7,215 nt of DNA from CAIOSQ01 sp044359885 (GTDB lineage: Bacteria; Pseudomonadota; Alphaproteobacteria; CACIAM-22H2): contig JBIKLI010000227.1 of assembly GCA_044359885.1 (NCBI GenBank), positions 1-7,215 on the forward strand. The letters run 5' to 3'. How positions within the stretch are numbered: position 1 is the first letter of the stretch; every line of letters starts with the position of its first letter. The position numbers and the translations under genes are program-made. The notes under the pieces were generated by a model. That model had not been told where the DNA came from. It did not search any database and worked only from the letters and a program-made list of their open reading frames with translations. This document shows, in pieces, positions 1 through 6,129 of the stretch.

Positions 1-1065
1 GTCGTTGTTGTTCGTCCCCGCCGACAGCGTCGCCCCGGCCGGCACGTTCGAGATCAGGACCGACACGCTCTCCGACAGATCCGTCGCCGTCGTCGAAATC
101 GACAGGCCGATCGCGCTGTCCTCGTTCCCCGTCGCCGCGCTCAACGTCAGGCTCGGCGCGTCGGCGACCGCATCGACCGTCACAACCAGGCTGGTCGCTG
201 TCGACGCGATGCTGCCATCCGCGCCTTCCGTCGCCGTCGCGGTGACGGTCAGCGTGATCGAACCCTTGAAATCGACCGGTGGAACAAACCGCAGATCATC
301 GAGGTCCGAACCCTGGAGGGTCCAGGTTCCATCGGCGTTGTGAACGCCGGCCGAAAGCGCCGCGCCAGCCGGTACACCGGCTACGACGATCACCAGGGTC
401 TCGGATCCATCCGTGTCGGTGAGAGCCGCCTCGATCGAAAGCGCGATCGACTCGTCCTCCCCACCGCTCGCAGCCGAAACGCGCAGCGTCGGGGTCTGCG
501 CGACGTCGCTGCCTTGGTCGGCCTCGAAGCCGCCCTCCCCGGAAAAACCGACAAGCGCCGTGTTCAGCGGTCCGGTACCGTCACCCTCGCTTTGCACCGA
601 CTGCTCGGCCTGGAAGAGCGGTGTGCCTTGCGGATCCAGAAACGACGTTCCCAACGGGCCGCTCTGCGACGATCCCTGGCTTCCTGATCCGGGGCCCGGT
701 GTCTGGCCCGCGGCCGGCGCGAAACTGGCGAGCGCCAGCGCCAGCAGGTCCGAATAGTTCTGGGTCGTGTCACCGATCGTGACCGTCGCGGCGGTGGCCT
801 GGTCGCCATCGGCCCTCAGAAGGATCTCGCGGCCTTCCTTGTCGGCGATCAGGACGTTGCCGTCGACGTAGCTGTAAGACAGATCATCTGGTCTGTCGGT
901 GACGACGACGACCGTCTGGCCGGGCTGCAATTCGACGACGACCCGCTCCCGCGGTCGAAACGCGACACGTCTGACAAACTGGCCGCCAGCCGCGTCATCG
1001 GCATTTGCCTGAGCGACGACGACGATCCGATCGTCGTCGCCTGAACCCTGAGGATTTTCGGCCAT
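1..1065 (-). CDS. Large repeat protein with Ig/cadherin-like repeats, probable secreted adhesin (N-terminal 355 aa, partial)
   Basis: An open frame starts at ATG 1065-1063 and reaches the left edge without a stop, giving 355 codons. The protein starts MAENPQGSGDDDRIVVV and has no hydrophobic signal peptide. Residues about 28-115 form a beta-rich module (VVVELQPGQTVVVVTD, then VDGNVLIADKEGREILL). Residues about 117-190 are a Gly/Ser/Pro/Gln-rich linker. Two repeats of about 110 residues follow, anchored by GGEDESIALSI at 201 and GNEDSAIGLSI at 313, and by PAGAALSAG at 232 and PAGATLSAG at 342. This spacing is typical of VCBS/cadherin-like or Ig-like tandem repeats in very large bacterial surface proteins. 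Such proteins are usually exported by type I secretion through a C-terminal signal, which would lie outside the window. The start is supported by AGGGTGA at 1078-1072, six bases upstream, though this is a modest ribosome site. The repeat architecture is clear. The adhesin role and secretion route are inferred. Confidence 0.85.
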   Translation of the reverse strand, partial: MAENPQGSGDDDRIVVVAQANADDAAGGQFVRRVAFRPRERVVVELQPGQTVVVVTDRPDDLSYSYVDGNVLIADKEGREILLRADGDQATAATVTIGDTTQNYSDLLALALASFAPAAGQTPGPGSGSQGSSQSGPLGTSFLDPQGTPLFQAEQSVQSEGDGTGPLNTALVGFSGEGGFEADQGSDVAQTPTLRVSAASGGEDESIALSIEAALTDTDGSETLVIVVAGVPAGAALSAGVHNADGTWTLQGSDLDDLRFVPPVDFKGSITLTVTATATEGADGSIASTATSLVVTVDAVADAPSLTLSAATGNEDSAIGLSISTTATDLSESVSVLISNVPAGATLSAGTNNND

Positions 1066-1302
1066 TTCAGATCACCCTGCCACCGGTCGATCACGCGTTA
1101 CCCGACCCCTGTCCGTCACCGGATGGTGACAAGCGGGCCTAGACGTCCTTCGACAATCGGACGGCAAGCTTTAGTTTACGGGCAATTCCGGCGGCAAGAA
1201 ACAGATAACTGTAAAAAAAGACTAACGATCGCAGCCACTTCCGTCGCCCACCGGACCGGCAAAGGAGGGACGGTTCAGCCGGGCTGACGTCCGGGTCGCG
1301 TG
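1066..1302 (-). promoter_or_regulatory. Leader and probable promoter region of the repeat-protein gene
   Basis: This 237-nt gap lies between the stop of the 123-aa gene and the start of the repeat-protein gene. No convincing coding frame is seen in it. Its middle (about 1169-1225) is clearly richer in A/T than the rest of the window, including seven consecutive T on the minus strand at 1219-1213. A very weak sigma-70-like pair reading leftwards is TTTCTT (1201-1196), 17 nt, then TAAACT (1178-1173); the -35 match is poor. ACAGATAACTGT at 1201-1212 is a near-palindrome that could be an operator. I could not find a strong stem just before the T run, so I do not call a terminator for the upstream genes. 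That the gap holds a promoter is inferred from its position and base composition. Confidence 0.4.
1115..1130 (-). repeat. Perfect inverted repeat (hairpin) in the leader of the repeat-protein gene
   Basis: GTCACC (1115-1120) and GGTGAC (1125-1130) are exact reverse complements around a 4-nt centre, GGAT. The structure ends 49 nt upstream of the start codon at 1065. It could be a small mRNA stem-loop in the 5' leader or a dyad operator. No T run follows it on the minus strand, so it is not a typical rho-independent terminator. A 6-bp dyad may also occur by chance in GC-rich DNA. Confidence 0.4.
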
Positions 1303-1674
1303 CTATTTCGGAACGTCGAGGTAACCGCGCTCGATGATCCGCTCGAGGGCCTCGAAGACAGCGCAGCTCTCCTCGAACGCTTCGCGCGCTTCGGCCAGCG
1401 CCGCGATCTGCTCGCGGCTGGGCGACTTGGCCGCGGCGATCTCGAGCCCCTTCTGCAGATAGAGGGCCCGCGCCTCGGCCGTGACATGCGCGAGGCGAAC
1501 GAAATTATCCTTGTTTATCTTGATCTTGCGCAGGGATTCGCGGTTTGCCTCGACGATCGCCCGATCCATCGCCTCCTTGAATTCCAGCCAGGCGTGCCGG
1601 CGGCGCTGGTCGATCTGCTCGCTCGTGAGCAGCTGATCGATGACCCCGGTCTTGGCAAATCCGGCGAAGCGCAT
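1303..1674 (-). CDS. Unrecognised 123-aa helix-rich protein
   Basis: A complete frame runs from ATG at 1674 to TAG at 1303-1305. A strong ribosome site, GGGGAGGA (1689-1682), lies seven bases upstream and fixes the start. Third-position G/C is strong, as in the neighbours, which supports real coding. I do not recognise the family. The protein is soluble, with no signal peptide or membrane segment, and is rich in Ala, Glu, Arg and Lys. It looks almost entirely alpha-helical. Residues 18-50 form a charged amphipathic stretch containing RRRHAWLEFKEAMDRAI, residues 62-80 a second helix, and residues 87-117 a likely coiled-coil segment (EQIAALAEAREAFEESC). There is one cysteine, C104. Codons 49-60 are locally A/T-rich (KIKINKDNFVR region). 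It follows the Ldh-type dehydrogenase gene by 49 nt and is probably the last gene of that unit. No function is assigned. Confidence 0.75.
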   Translation of the reverse strand: MRFAGFAKTGVIDQLLTSEQIDQRRRHAWLEFKEAMDRAIVEANRESLRKIKINKDNFVRLAHVTAEARALYLQKGLEIAAAKSPSREQIAALAEAREAFEESCAVFEALERIIERGYLDVPK

Positions 1675-1681
1675 GGCATGG

Positions 1682-1689
1682 TCCTCCCC
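1682..1689 (-). promoter_or_regulatory. Shine-Dalgarno site of the 123-aa gene
   Basis: On the minus strand GGGGAGGA lies seven bases before the ATG at 1674. Another ATG at 1679 is only three bases from this motif and is in a different frame, so the spacing favours 1674. Confidence 0.65.
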
Positions 1690-1723
1690 GTCCTACCGCA
1701 ACACGGCCCTGGTGAAGGATTGG

Positions 1724-2782
1724 TTAACCCGGCGGCGAAAGCGTCACGCCGGCATCGCGGGCTGCCGTTTCCAGACTGGCCCAAGTCCCGTCGTCGATCG
1801 GGATCCCGGCGGCCTGCCGGGCCCGAAGCGCTTGCCGCTCTGGATCGCCGGCCGTCTGCACGGGCATGGCCGGATCGCGTGGCGGGCAATCCTTCATGTA
1901 GGCAAGGATCGCAGCCACCTCGTCTGCGAAACGTCCGGCACTGCCCAGACGGGAGGGGTCGACAATCAGCCCGAACATGTTGTTGGTGATCGTCCCCCCG
2001 CGCGGATGCGCCGGTTGCAGCGTGTCGCCCCCTGTCAGCGCGCCGGCAAGGATGTCGATCGCAAGCCCCAGGCCGTAGCCCTTGTGCTCGCCAAAGGGCA
2101 GCACCGCCCCGCCCGGCTCGGCCCAGACCACGCCCGGATCGCGGGTCGGCTGGCCGTGGCCGTCGAGCGCATACCCCTCCGGCAGCGTTTCGCCCTTGGC
2201 CTGGGCGACCCGAAGCTTGCCGACCGCAACCTTGCTTGTCGCCATGTCGAGGACGAACGGGGTCTCTGGCGTCGGCCCGGGAATGGCGATGCACACGGGA
2301 TTCGTGCCCAGCCGGCCGAAAGCGCCGCCATGGGGCGCCACCAGGCCACGGTGGCCGACGACATTGACGACGAGGATCGCGACCAGTCCGGCCGCGGCCA
2401 CGATTTCGCCGTAGGTTCCGATCCGGCCCATATGGTGGGCGTTGCGGACAGCGAGCACGCAGGCCCCGTCGCGTCGCGCGCGCAGGACGGCCATCTGCGC
2501 CGCGTCATGCGCGACCACCTGTCCGTGGCCCCGCTCGCCGTCGATCTGCAGGATCGGCGGCGCGTCCAGGACGATCCGTCCATGGCCAGCCGGCATCAGC
2601 GAGCCGTTCAACGCATGCTTGACGTAGCTCTCCAGCATGCCGACCCCATGGCTGTCATGACCCTTGAGGTTCGCGTCCACCAGGTGGCGCGCGACGATCC
2701 GCGCCTCGGGCGGCGGCGCACCGGCCGCGGAAACGATCCGCAGCGCCATGTCATGGAGCCGGTCTTCGGGGATGAGGCGCAT
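1724..2782 (-). CDS. Ldh_2 family NAD(P)-dependent 2-hydroxyacid dehydrogenase (YbiC/HcxB-like)
   Basis: This 352-aa cytosolic enzyme belongs to the malate/L-lactate/ureidoglycolate dehydrogenase (Ldh_2) family, whose members interconvert 2-oxo and 2-hydroxy acids, or reduce cyclic imines, with NAD(P)H. Visible family motifs, in order, are ANLKGHDSHGVGM (residues 37-49, with the SHG histidine H45 the likely catalytic residue), NAHHMGRIG (114-122), PHGGAFGRLGTNP (150-162), LDMATSKVAVGK (178-189) and GEHKGYGLGLAIDILAGAL (231-249). These fit E. coli YbiC (HcxB) better than the lactate or ureidoglycolate branches, judged from memory. Length is normal for the family. The frame is open 54 nt further upstream (to 2836), but ATG 2782 has GGAAAGGA (2797-2790) seven bases before it, and family similarity begins at RLIPEDRLHDMA. 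The longer start would also overlap the upstream gene. It follows the proXp gene by 19 nt, so co-transcription is likely. Family is certain; the exact substrate cannot be read from the sequence. Confidence 0.93.
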   Translation of the reverse strand: MRLIPEDRLHDMALRIVSAAGAPPPEARIVARHLVDANLKGHDSHGVGMLESYVKHALNGSLMPAGHGRIVLDAPPILQIDGERGHGQVVAHDAAQMAVLRARRDGACVLAVRNAHHMGRIGTYGEIVAAAGLVAILVVNVVGHRGLVAPHGGAFGRLGTNPVCIAIPGPTPETPFVLDMATSKVAVGKLRVAQAKGETLPEGYALDGHGQPTRDPGVVWAEPGGAVLPFGEHKGYGLGLAIDILAGALTGGDTLQPAHPRGGTITNNMFGLIVDPSRLGSAGRFADEVAAILAYMKDCPPRDPAMPVQTAGDPERQALRARQAAGIPIDDGTWASLETAARDAGVTLSPPG

Positions 2783-2789
2783 CGCGATG

Positions 2790-2797
2790 TCCTTTCC
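2790..2797 (-). promoter_or_regulatory. Shine-Dalgarno site deciding the dehydrogenase start
   Basis: GGAAAGGA on the minus strand, seven bases before ATG 2782, sits in the 19-nt gap after the upstream stop. It favours the 352-aa form over a longer in-frame start at 2836, which would lie inside the proXp gene. Confidence 0.65.
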
Positions 2798-2801
2798 GGT
2801 T

Positions 2802-3302
2802 TCAGCCGCCGCGCAGATCGACGAGGTTCGGCGCATGGCCGGTCGCGCGCAGGAACGTCCGCAACCCCTCGGCCGAGATCGCCGTGGTCGCGGTGTTCTC
2901 GAGCGGGTGGAAATTGAGAAGCGGTGCCGAGGCCATCTCCGAGTCGAGGAAGAACGTCACCCGCCGATCGACGTCGTTGATCAGCGCGAACGGCGTCACC
3001 GCACCCGGGATCACGCCCAGCACCTCCATCAGCAACTCGGGCCTGCCGAAGGACAGGCGCTTGGCGCCGATCCGCTGGTGCAGCGATTTGAGATCGATCC
3101 GGCGATCGGCCTCGGCCGTCACGAGCCAGAGCCGGTCTCCCGCATCCTTGAAGAACAGGTTCTTCGAATGGAGCCCCGGCAGCGTGGCATGGAGCGCACG
3201 GCTTTCCTCGACGGTGAAGACAGCCGGATGCTCGGTCGTCGCATGGGCAATCCCGAGAGAATCGAGGCGCGCGAGAAGATCGGCGCGGCTGGCGGTCGGC
3301 AT
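2802..3302 (-). CDS. Free-standing prolyl-tRNA editing deacylase (YbaK/ProX family, ProXp-ala-like)
   Basis: This 166-aa single-domain protein resembles the trans-editing enzymes that hydrolyse mischarged aminoacyl-tRNA(Pro) in the cytosol. It belongs to the prolyl-tRNA-synthetase-associated domain subgroup, which includes the Ala-tRNA(Pro) deacylase ProXp-ala of Caulobacter. Visible features are EHPAVFTVEE (24-33), HSKNLFFKD (45-53, with K47 the likely catalytic lysine), RLSFG (82-86), the GxxxP loop G100-P104 followed by FALIND (105-110), and NFHPLENTATT (130-140, with H132 a likely substrate-binding residue). Length matches stand-alone members. The frame is open to 3443, but ATG 3302 is preceded by GGAGA (3315-3311) at eight bases, and the extension is low-complexity and overlaps the end of fdsA. 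It lies 67 nt after fdsA and 19 nt before the dehydrogenase gene. Ala specificity is inferred from subgroup resemblance; Cys or another amino acid is possible. Confidence 0.92.
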   Translation of the reverse strand: MPTASRADLLARLDSLGIAHATTEHPAVFTVEESRALHATLPGLHSKNLFFKDAGDRLWLVTAEADRRIDLKSLHQRIGAKRLSFGRPELLMEVLGVIPGAVTPFALINDVDRRVTFFLDSEMASAPLLNFHPLENTATTAISAEGLRTFLRATGHAPNLVDLRGG

Positions 3303-3310
3303 CGAGTGGT

Positions 3311-3315
3311 TCTCC
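3311..3315 (-). promoter_or_regulatory. Shine-Dalgarno site of the prolyl-tRNA deacylase gene
   Basis: GGAGA on the minus strand lies eight bases before ATG 3302. It supports the 166-aa form and not the longer frame that starts at 3443 inside fdsA. Confidence 0.6.
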
Positions 3316-3328
3316 GGAACGGCGACAA

Positions 3329-3354
3329 CGCTGGGCAAACACCAGTCTCCAGCG
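3329..3354 (-). repeat. Inverted repeat in the fdsA-proXp gap
   Basis: CGCTGG (3329-3334) and CCAGCG (3349-3354) are exact complements separated by 14 nt, just after the fdsA stop. On the mRNA this could form a weak stem-loop between the two cistrons, for example one affecting 3' end stability or partial termination. No U tract follows. The short arms and long loop make chance occurrence quite possible. Confidence 0.25.
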
Positions 3355-3369
3355 CCCGGCAGGCCCGCG

Positions 3370-6129
3370 TCAATCGCCCCCACCGGCCGCGACGACGCGG
3401 GCGGCGCAATACTTGAACTCAGGGATCTTTCCGAACGGGTCAAGCTGCGGGTCGGTCATCAGATTGGCCGCTGCCTCCCTGTAGGCGAATGGCACGAAGA
3501 CCATGCCCCGCGGCACGTCGGCATCCGCGCGCGCCGTGCATTGGACGCCGCCGCGGCGGGTCTCGATACGGATCCGTCCGCCCGCCTCGATCCCCAGTCG
3601 CGCGAGTTCCGCCGGCGCCAGCGCCGCGATGGGCCCCGGTTCGATCGCGTCCAGGACACGGCTGCGTCTCGTCATCTCCCCGGTGTGCCAATGCTCCAAC
3701 TGGCGCCCGGTGGTCAGGACCATCGGAAACTCCATGTCGACCGGCTCGCCGGGCGGCAGGACCTGGGCCGGAACGAACCGGCCACGGCCGGTCTGGGTCG
3801 GGAAGCGGTCGCCGAACACGATCTCGCTTCCAGGACTGCGCTCGTCGGGGCAGGGATAGGTGACGGCGCCCTCGCGTTCGAGACGTTCCCAGGTGATGCC
3901 GCGAAGCGACGGCATGACCGTCGCCATCTCGGCGAAAACGTCGCGGGGGTGCGAATAGCGCCAGTCGAGCCCCAGACCGCGAGCCATGTCGACGAGGATC
4001 CGAAGATCCGGCCGCGCCTCGCCCGGCGGCTCGATCGCCTTGCGGCCGATCTGCACCTGCCGATTGGTGTTGGTCACGGTCCCATCCTTCTCCGGCCAGG
4101 CCGTCGCCGGAAGCACGACGTCGGCATACTTCGCCGTCTCGGTCAGGAATATGTCCTGGACCACGAGATGCTCGAGCCGTGCGAGGCCGGCGCGGACATG
4201 GGCGAGGTCCGGATCCGACATCGCGGGGTTCTCGCCCATGATGTACATGCCGCGAATCAGGCCTTCATGGGCGGCATGCATGATCTCGACGACGGTCAGA
4301 CCAGGCCGCGGATCGAGCGTCACGCCCCAGGCGTCCTCGAACGCCGCACGGTTGTCGGCACCGTCGACCCGGCGGTAGTCGGGAAGCATCATCGGGATCA
4401 GCCCGGCATCCGACGCGCCCTGGACGTTGTTCTGCCCGCGCAGCGGGTGCAACCCGGTTCCCGGGCGACCGATCTGGCCGGTCGCCAGCGCCAGCGCGAT
4501 GAGGCACCGGGCGTTGTCGGTCCCGTGGACATGCTGGGAGATTCCCATCCCCCAGAAGATGATCGACGCCCGCGAACGCGCGTAAAGCCTGGCGGCACGG
4601 CGGATGGTGCCGGGATCGATCCCGCAGATCGGCGCCATCGTCTCGGGGGTGAATGCCTGGACATGCGCGGCCAGCATCTCGAAATCGCTGGTATGCGCCG
4701 CGACATAGGCCGGGTCCTGAAGCCCTTCCGTGACGATGGTGTTGAGCATGGCGTTCAGCAACGCCACGTCCGTGCCAGGGTTGAACTGCAGCGCCAGTTC
4801 CGCATGGCGCATCAGTTCGCTGCGCCGCGGATCCATCACGATCAGCTTGGCGCCGCGCCGCGCCGCCTGCTTGAGGAAGGTCGCCGCGACAGGGTGATTC
4901 TCAGTCGGCCGGGCGCCGATGACCACGATGACCTCGGCGTCCGCCGCGGCGGTGAAGGGCGCGGTGACCGCCGCCGAGCCGATGCCCTCGAGAAGCGCCG
5001 CGACCGACGATGCGTGGCAGAGCCTGGTGCAGTGATCGACGTTGTTGGTGCCGAACCCCGTGCGCACGAGCTTCTGGAAGAGATAGGCTTCCTCGTTGGA
5101 CCCCTTCGCAGACCCGAACCCGGCCAGCGCGCCGGGGCCATGCGCGGCGCGGACCCGGGCCAGCCCGGAAGTCGCGCGCGCCAGCGCCTCTTCCCATGTC
5201 GCGACCCGGAAATGCGTCGACGGATCCCCGGGATCGATGGCGACATCGTTCTTTCCCACCCCGTCACGCCGGATCAGCGGCCGCGTCAGCCGCTGCCGAT
5301 GCCCGACATAGTCGAGCCCGAAGCGGCCCTTGACGCACAGACGGTTGCGGTTGGCCGGCCCATCGCGACCGTCGACCTGGACGATCTCGTTGCCGGCGAC
5401 CTTGAAGCGGACCTGGCAGCCGACACCGCAATAGGGGCAGACGCTGTCGACCTCGCGCTCGGGGCGCCGCGCGACGCGGCCATCCTCGCCGACGACGGCA
5501 GCCGGCAGCAGCGCCCCGGTCGGGCAGGCCTGCACGCACTCGCCGCAGCCCACGCAGGTGCTGGCGCCCATGGGATCGCCGAAATCGAAGACGATCCCGG
5601 TGTGTCCGCCGCGCCCGGCCATGCCGATGACGTCGTTGACCTGGACCTCGCGGCAGCCGCGCGCGCAAAGACCGCACTGGATGCAGGCATCGAGTTGCAC
5701 GGCGATGGCGGGGTGGCTGCGATCCGGCTCGGGCTGGATGCGCGACCCGAAACGCGGCGCCCCGACCCCGACGCGTTCGGCCCAGCGCCAGAACTTCGAT
5801 TCCGGATCCGCCGCCTCGGCACGCGGCTTCTGATCGGCGGCCAGCAGTTCGAAGACCATCCGACGGGCGTCTCGCGCCCGGTCGCTCGCCGTCCGCACAT
5901 CCATCCCCGGCCTGGGCACGCGGATGCAGGAGGCAGCCAGCGTCCGCTCGCCCACGATCTCGACCATGCAGGCGCGGCAGTTTCCGTCCGCCCGGTACCC
6001 CGGCTCCGGCAGATGGCACAGATGCGGGATCTCCGTGCCGAGCCGGCGTGCGACGTCCCAGATCGTCTCGTCCGGCCGTGCCTCGACCTGTATGCCGTCG
6101 AGGACGAAGGCGATGGGCTGCGCGTTCAT
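3370..6129 (-). CDS. fdsA: NAD-linked formate dehydrogenase, catalytic alpha subunit FdsA
   Basis: This 919-aa cytosolic subunit oxidises formate to CO2 at a Mo (or W) bis-MGD centre and sends electrons to FdsB. Domains in order: an N-terminal [2Fe-2S] ferredoxin domain with C38, C51, C54 and C68; two [4Fe-4S] ferredoxin motifs, C149/C152/C155/C159 and C192/C195/C198/C202; the cofactor-proximal [4Fe-4S] site C231/C234/C238/C265; the large molybdopterin domain; and a C-terminal dinucleotide-binding domain (about 800-913). The active-site pair is C371-H372 in DHCTRLCHASS, so it is a cysteine and not a selenocysteine enzyme. R564 in HPLRGQNNVQG is the likely conserved active-site arginine. The start ATG 6129 overlaps the fdsB stop as ATGA and has GGAGAAG (6141-6135) upstream; the frame is open to 6309, but that extension lies inside fdsB. 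No cysteine occurs between C68 and C149, so a histidine/cysteine cluster seen in some longer relatives seems absent. Confidence 0.97.
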   Translation of the reverse strand: MNAQPIAFVLDGIQVEARPDETIWDVARRLGTEIPHLCHLPEPGYRADGNCRACMVEIVGERTLAASCIRVPRPGMDVRTASDRARDARRMVFELLAADQKPRAEAADPESKFWRWAERVGVGAPRFGSRIQPEPDRSHPAIAVQLDACIQCGLCARGCREVQVNDVIGMAGRGGHTGIVFDFGDPMGASTCVGCGECVQACPTGALLPAAVVGEDGRVARRPEREVDSVCPYCGVGCQVRFKVAGNEIVQVDGRDGPANRNRLCVKGRFGLDYVGHRQRLTRPLIRRDGVGKNDVAIDPGDPSTHFRVATWEEALARATSGLARVRAAHGPGALAGFGSAKGSNEEAYLFQKLVRTGFGTNNVDHCTRLCHASSVAALLEGIGSAAVTAPFTAAADAEVIVVIGARPTENHPVAATFLKQAARRGAKLIVMDPRRSELMRHAELALQFNPGTDVALLNAMLNTIVTEGLQDPAYVAAHTSDFEMLAAHVQAFTPETMAPICGIDPGTIRRAARLYARSRASIIFWGMGISQHVHGTDNARCLIALALATGQIGRPGTGLHPLRGQNNVQGASDAGLIPMMLPDYRRVDGADNRAAFEDAWGVTLDPRPGLTVVEIMHAAHEGLIRGMYIMGENPAMSDPDLAHVRAGLARLEHLVVQDIFLTETAKYADVVLPATAWPEKDGTVTNTNRQVQIGRKAIEPPGEARPDLRILVDMARGLGLDWRYSHPRDVFAEMATVMPSLRGITWERLEREGAVTYPCPDERSPGSEIVFGDRFPTQTGRGRFVPAQVLPPGEPVDMEFPMVLTTGRQLEHWHTGEMTRRSRVLDAIEPGPIAALAPAELARLGIEAGGRIRIETRRGGVQCTARADADVPRGMVFVPFAYREAAANLMTDPQLDPFGKIPEFKYCAARVVAAGGGD

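Noticed and set aside
5..757. Plus-strand frames opposite the repeat-protein gene
   Set aside because: The minus-strand frame has clear tandem protein repeats and a ribosome site. The plus-strand frames are fragmented and lack recognisable content.
1013..1040. GAC/GTC triplet runs as a microsatellite or CRISPR-like repeat
   Set aside because: They are codon runs for Asp and Val in an open reading frame; there are no regularly spaced repeats with unique spacers.
1213..1260. Rho-independent terminator for the fds-linked genes
   Set aside because: There is a seven-T run on the minus strand, but no convincing GC stem directly before it.
1675..2294. Alternative minus-strand frames overlapping the dehydrogenase and 123-aa genes
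   Set aside because: Their composition (Arg, Gly, Ala, Pro-rich) is that of out-of-frame reading, and they overlap a well-supported enzyme gene.
1640..2917. Plus-strand open frame of 425 codons opposite the dehydrogenase gene
   Set aside because: It is a shadow of the Ldh_2 gene, with low-complexity Arg/His/Asp-rich translation and no family motifs.
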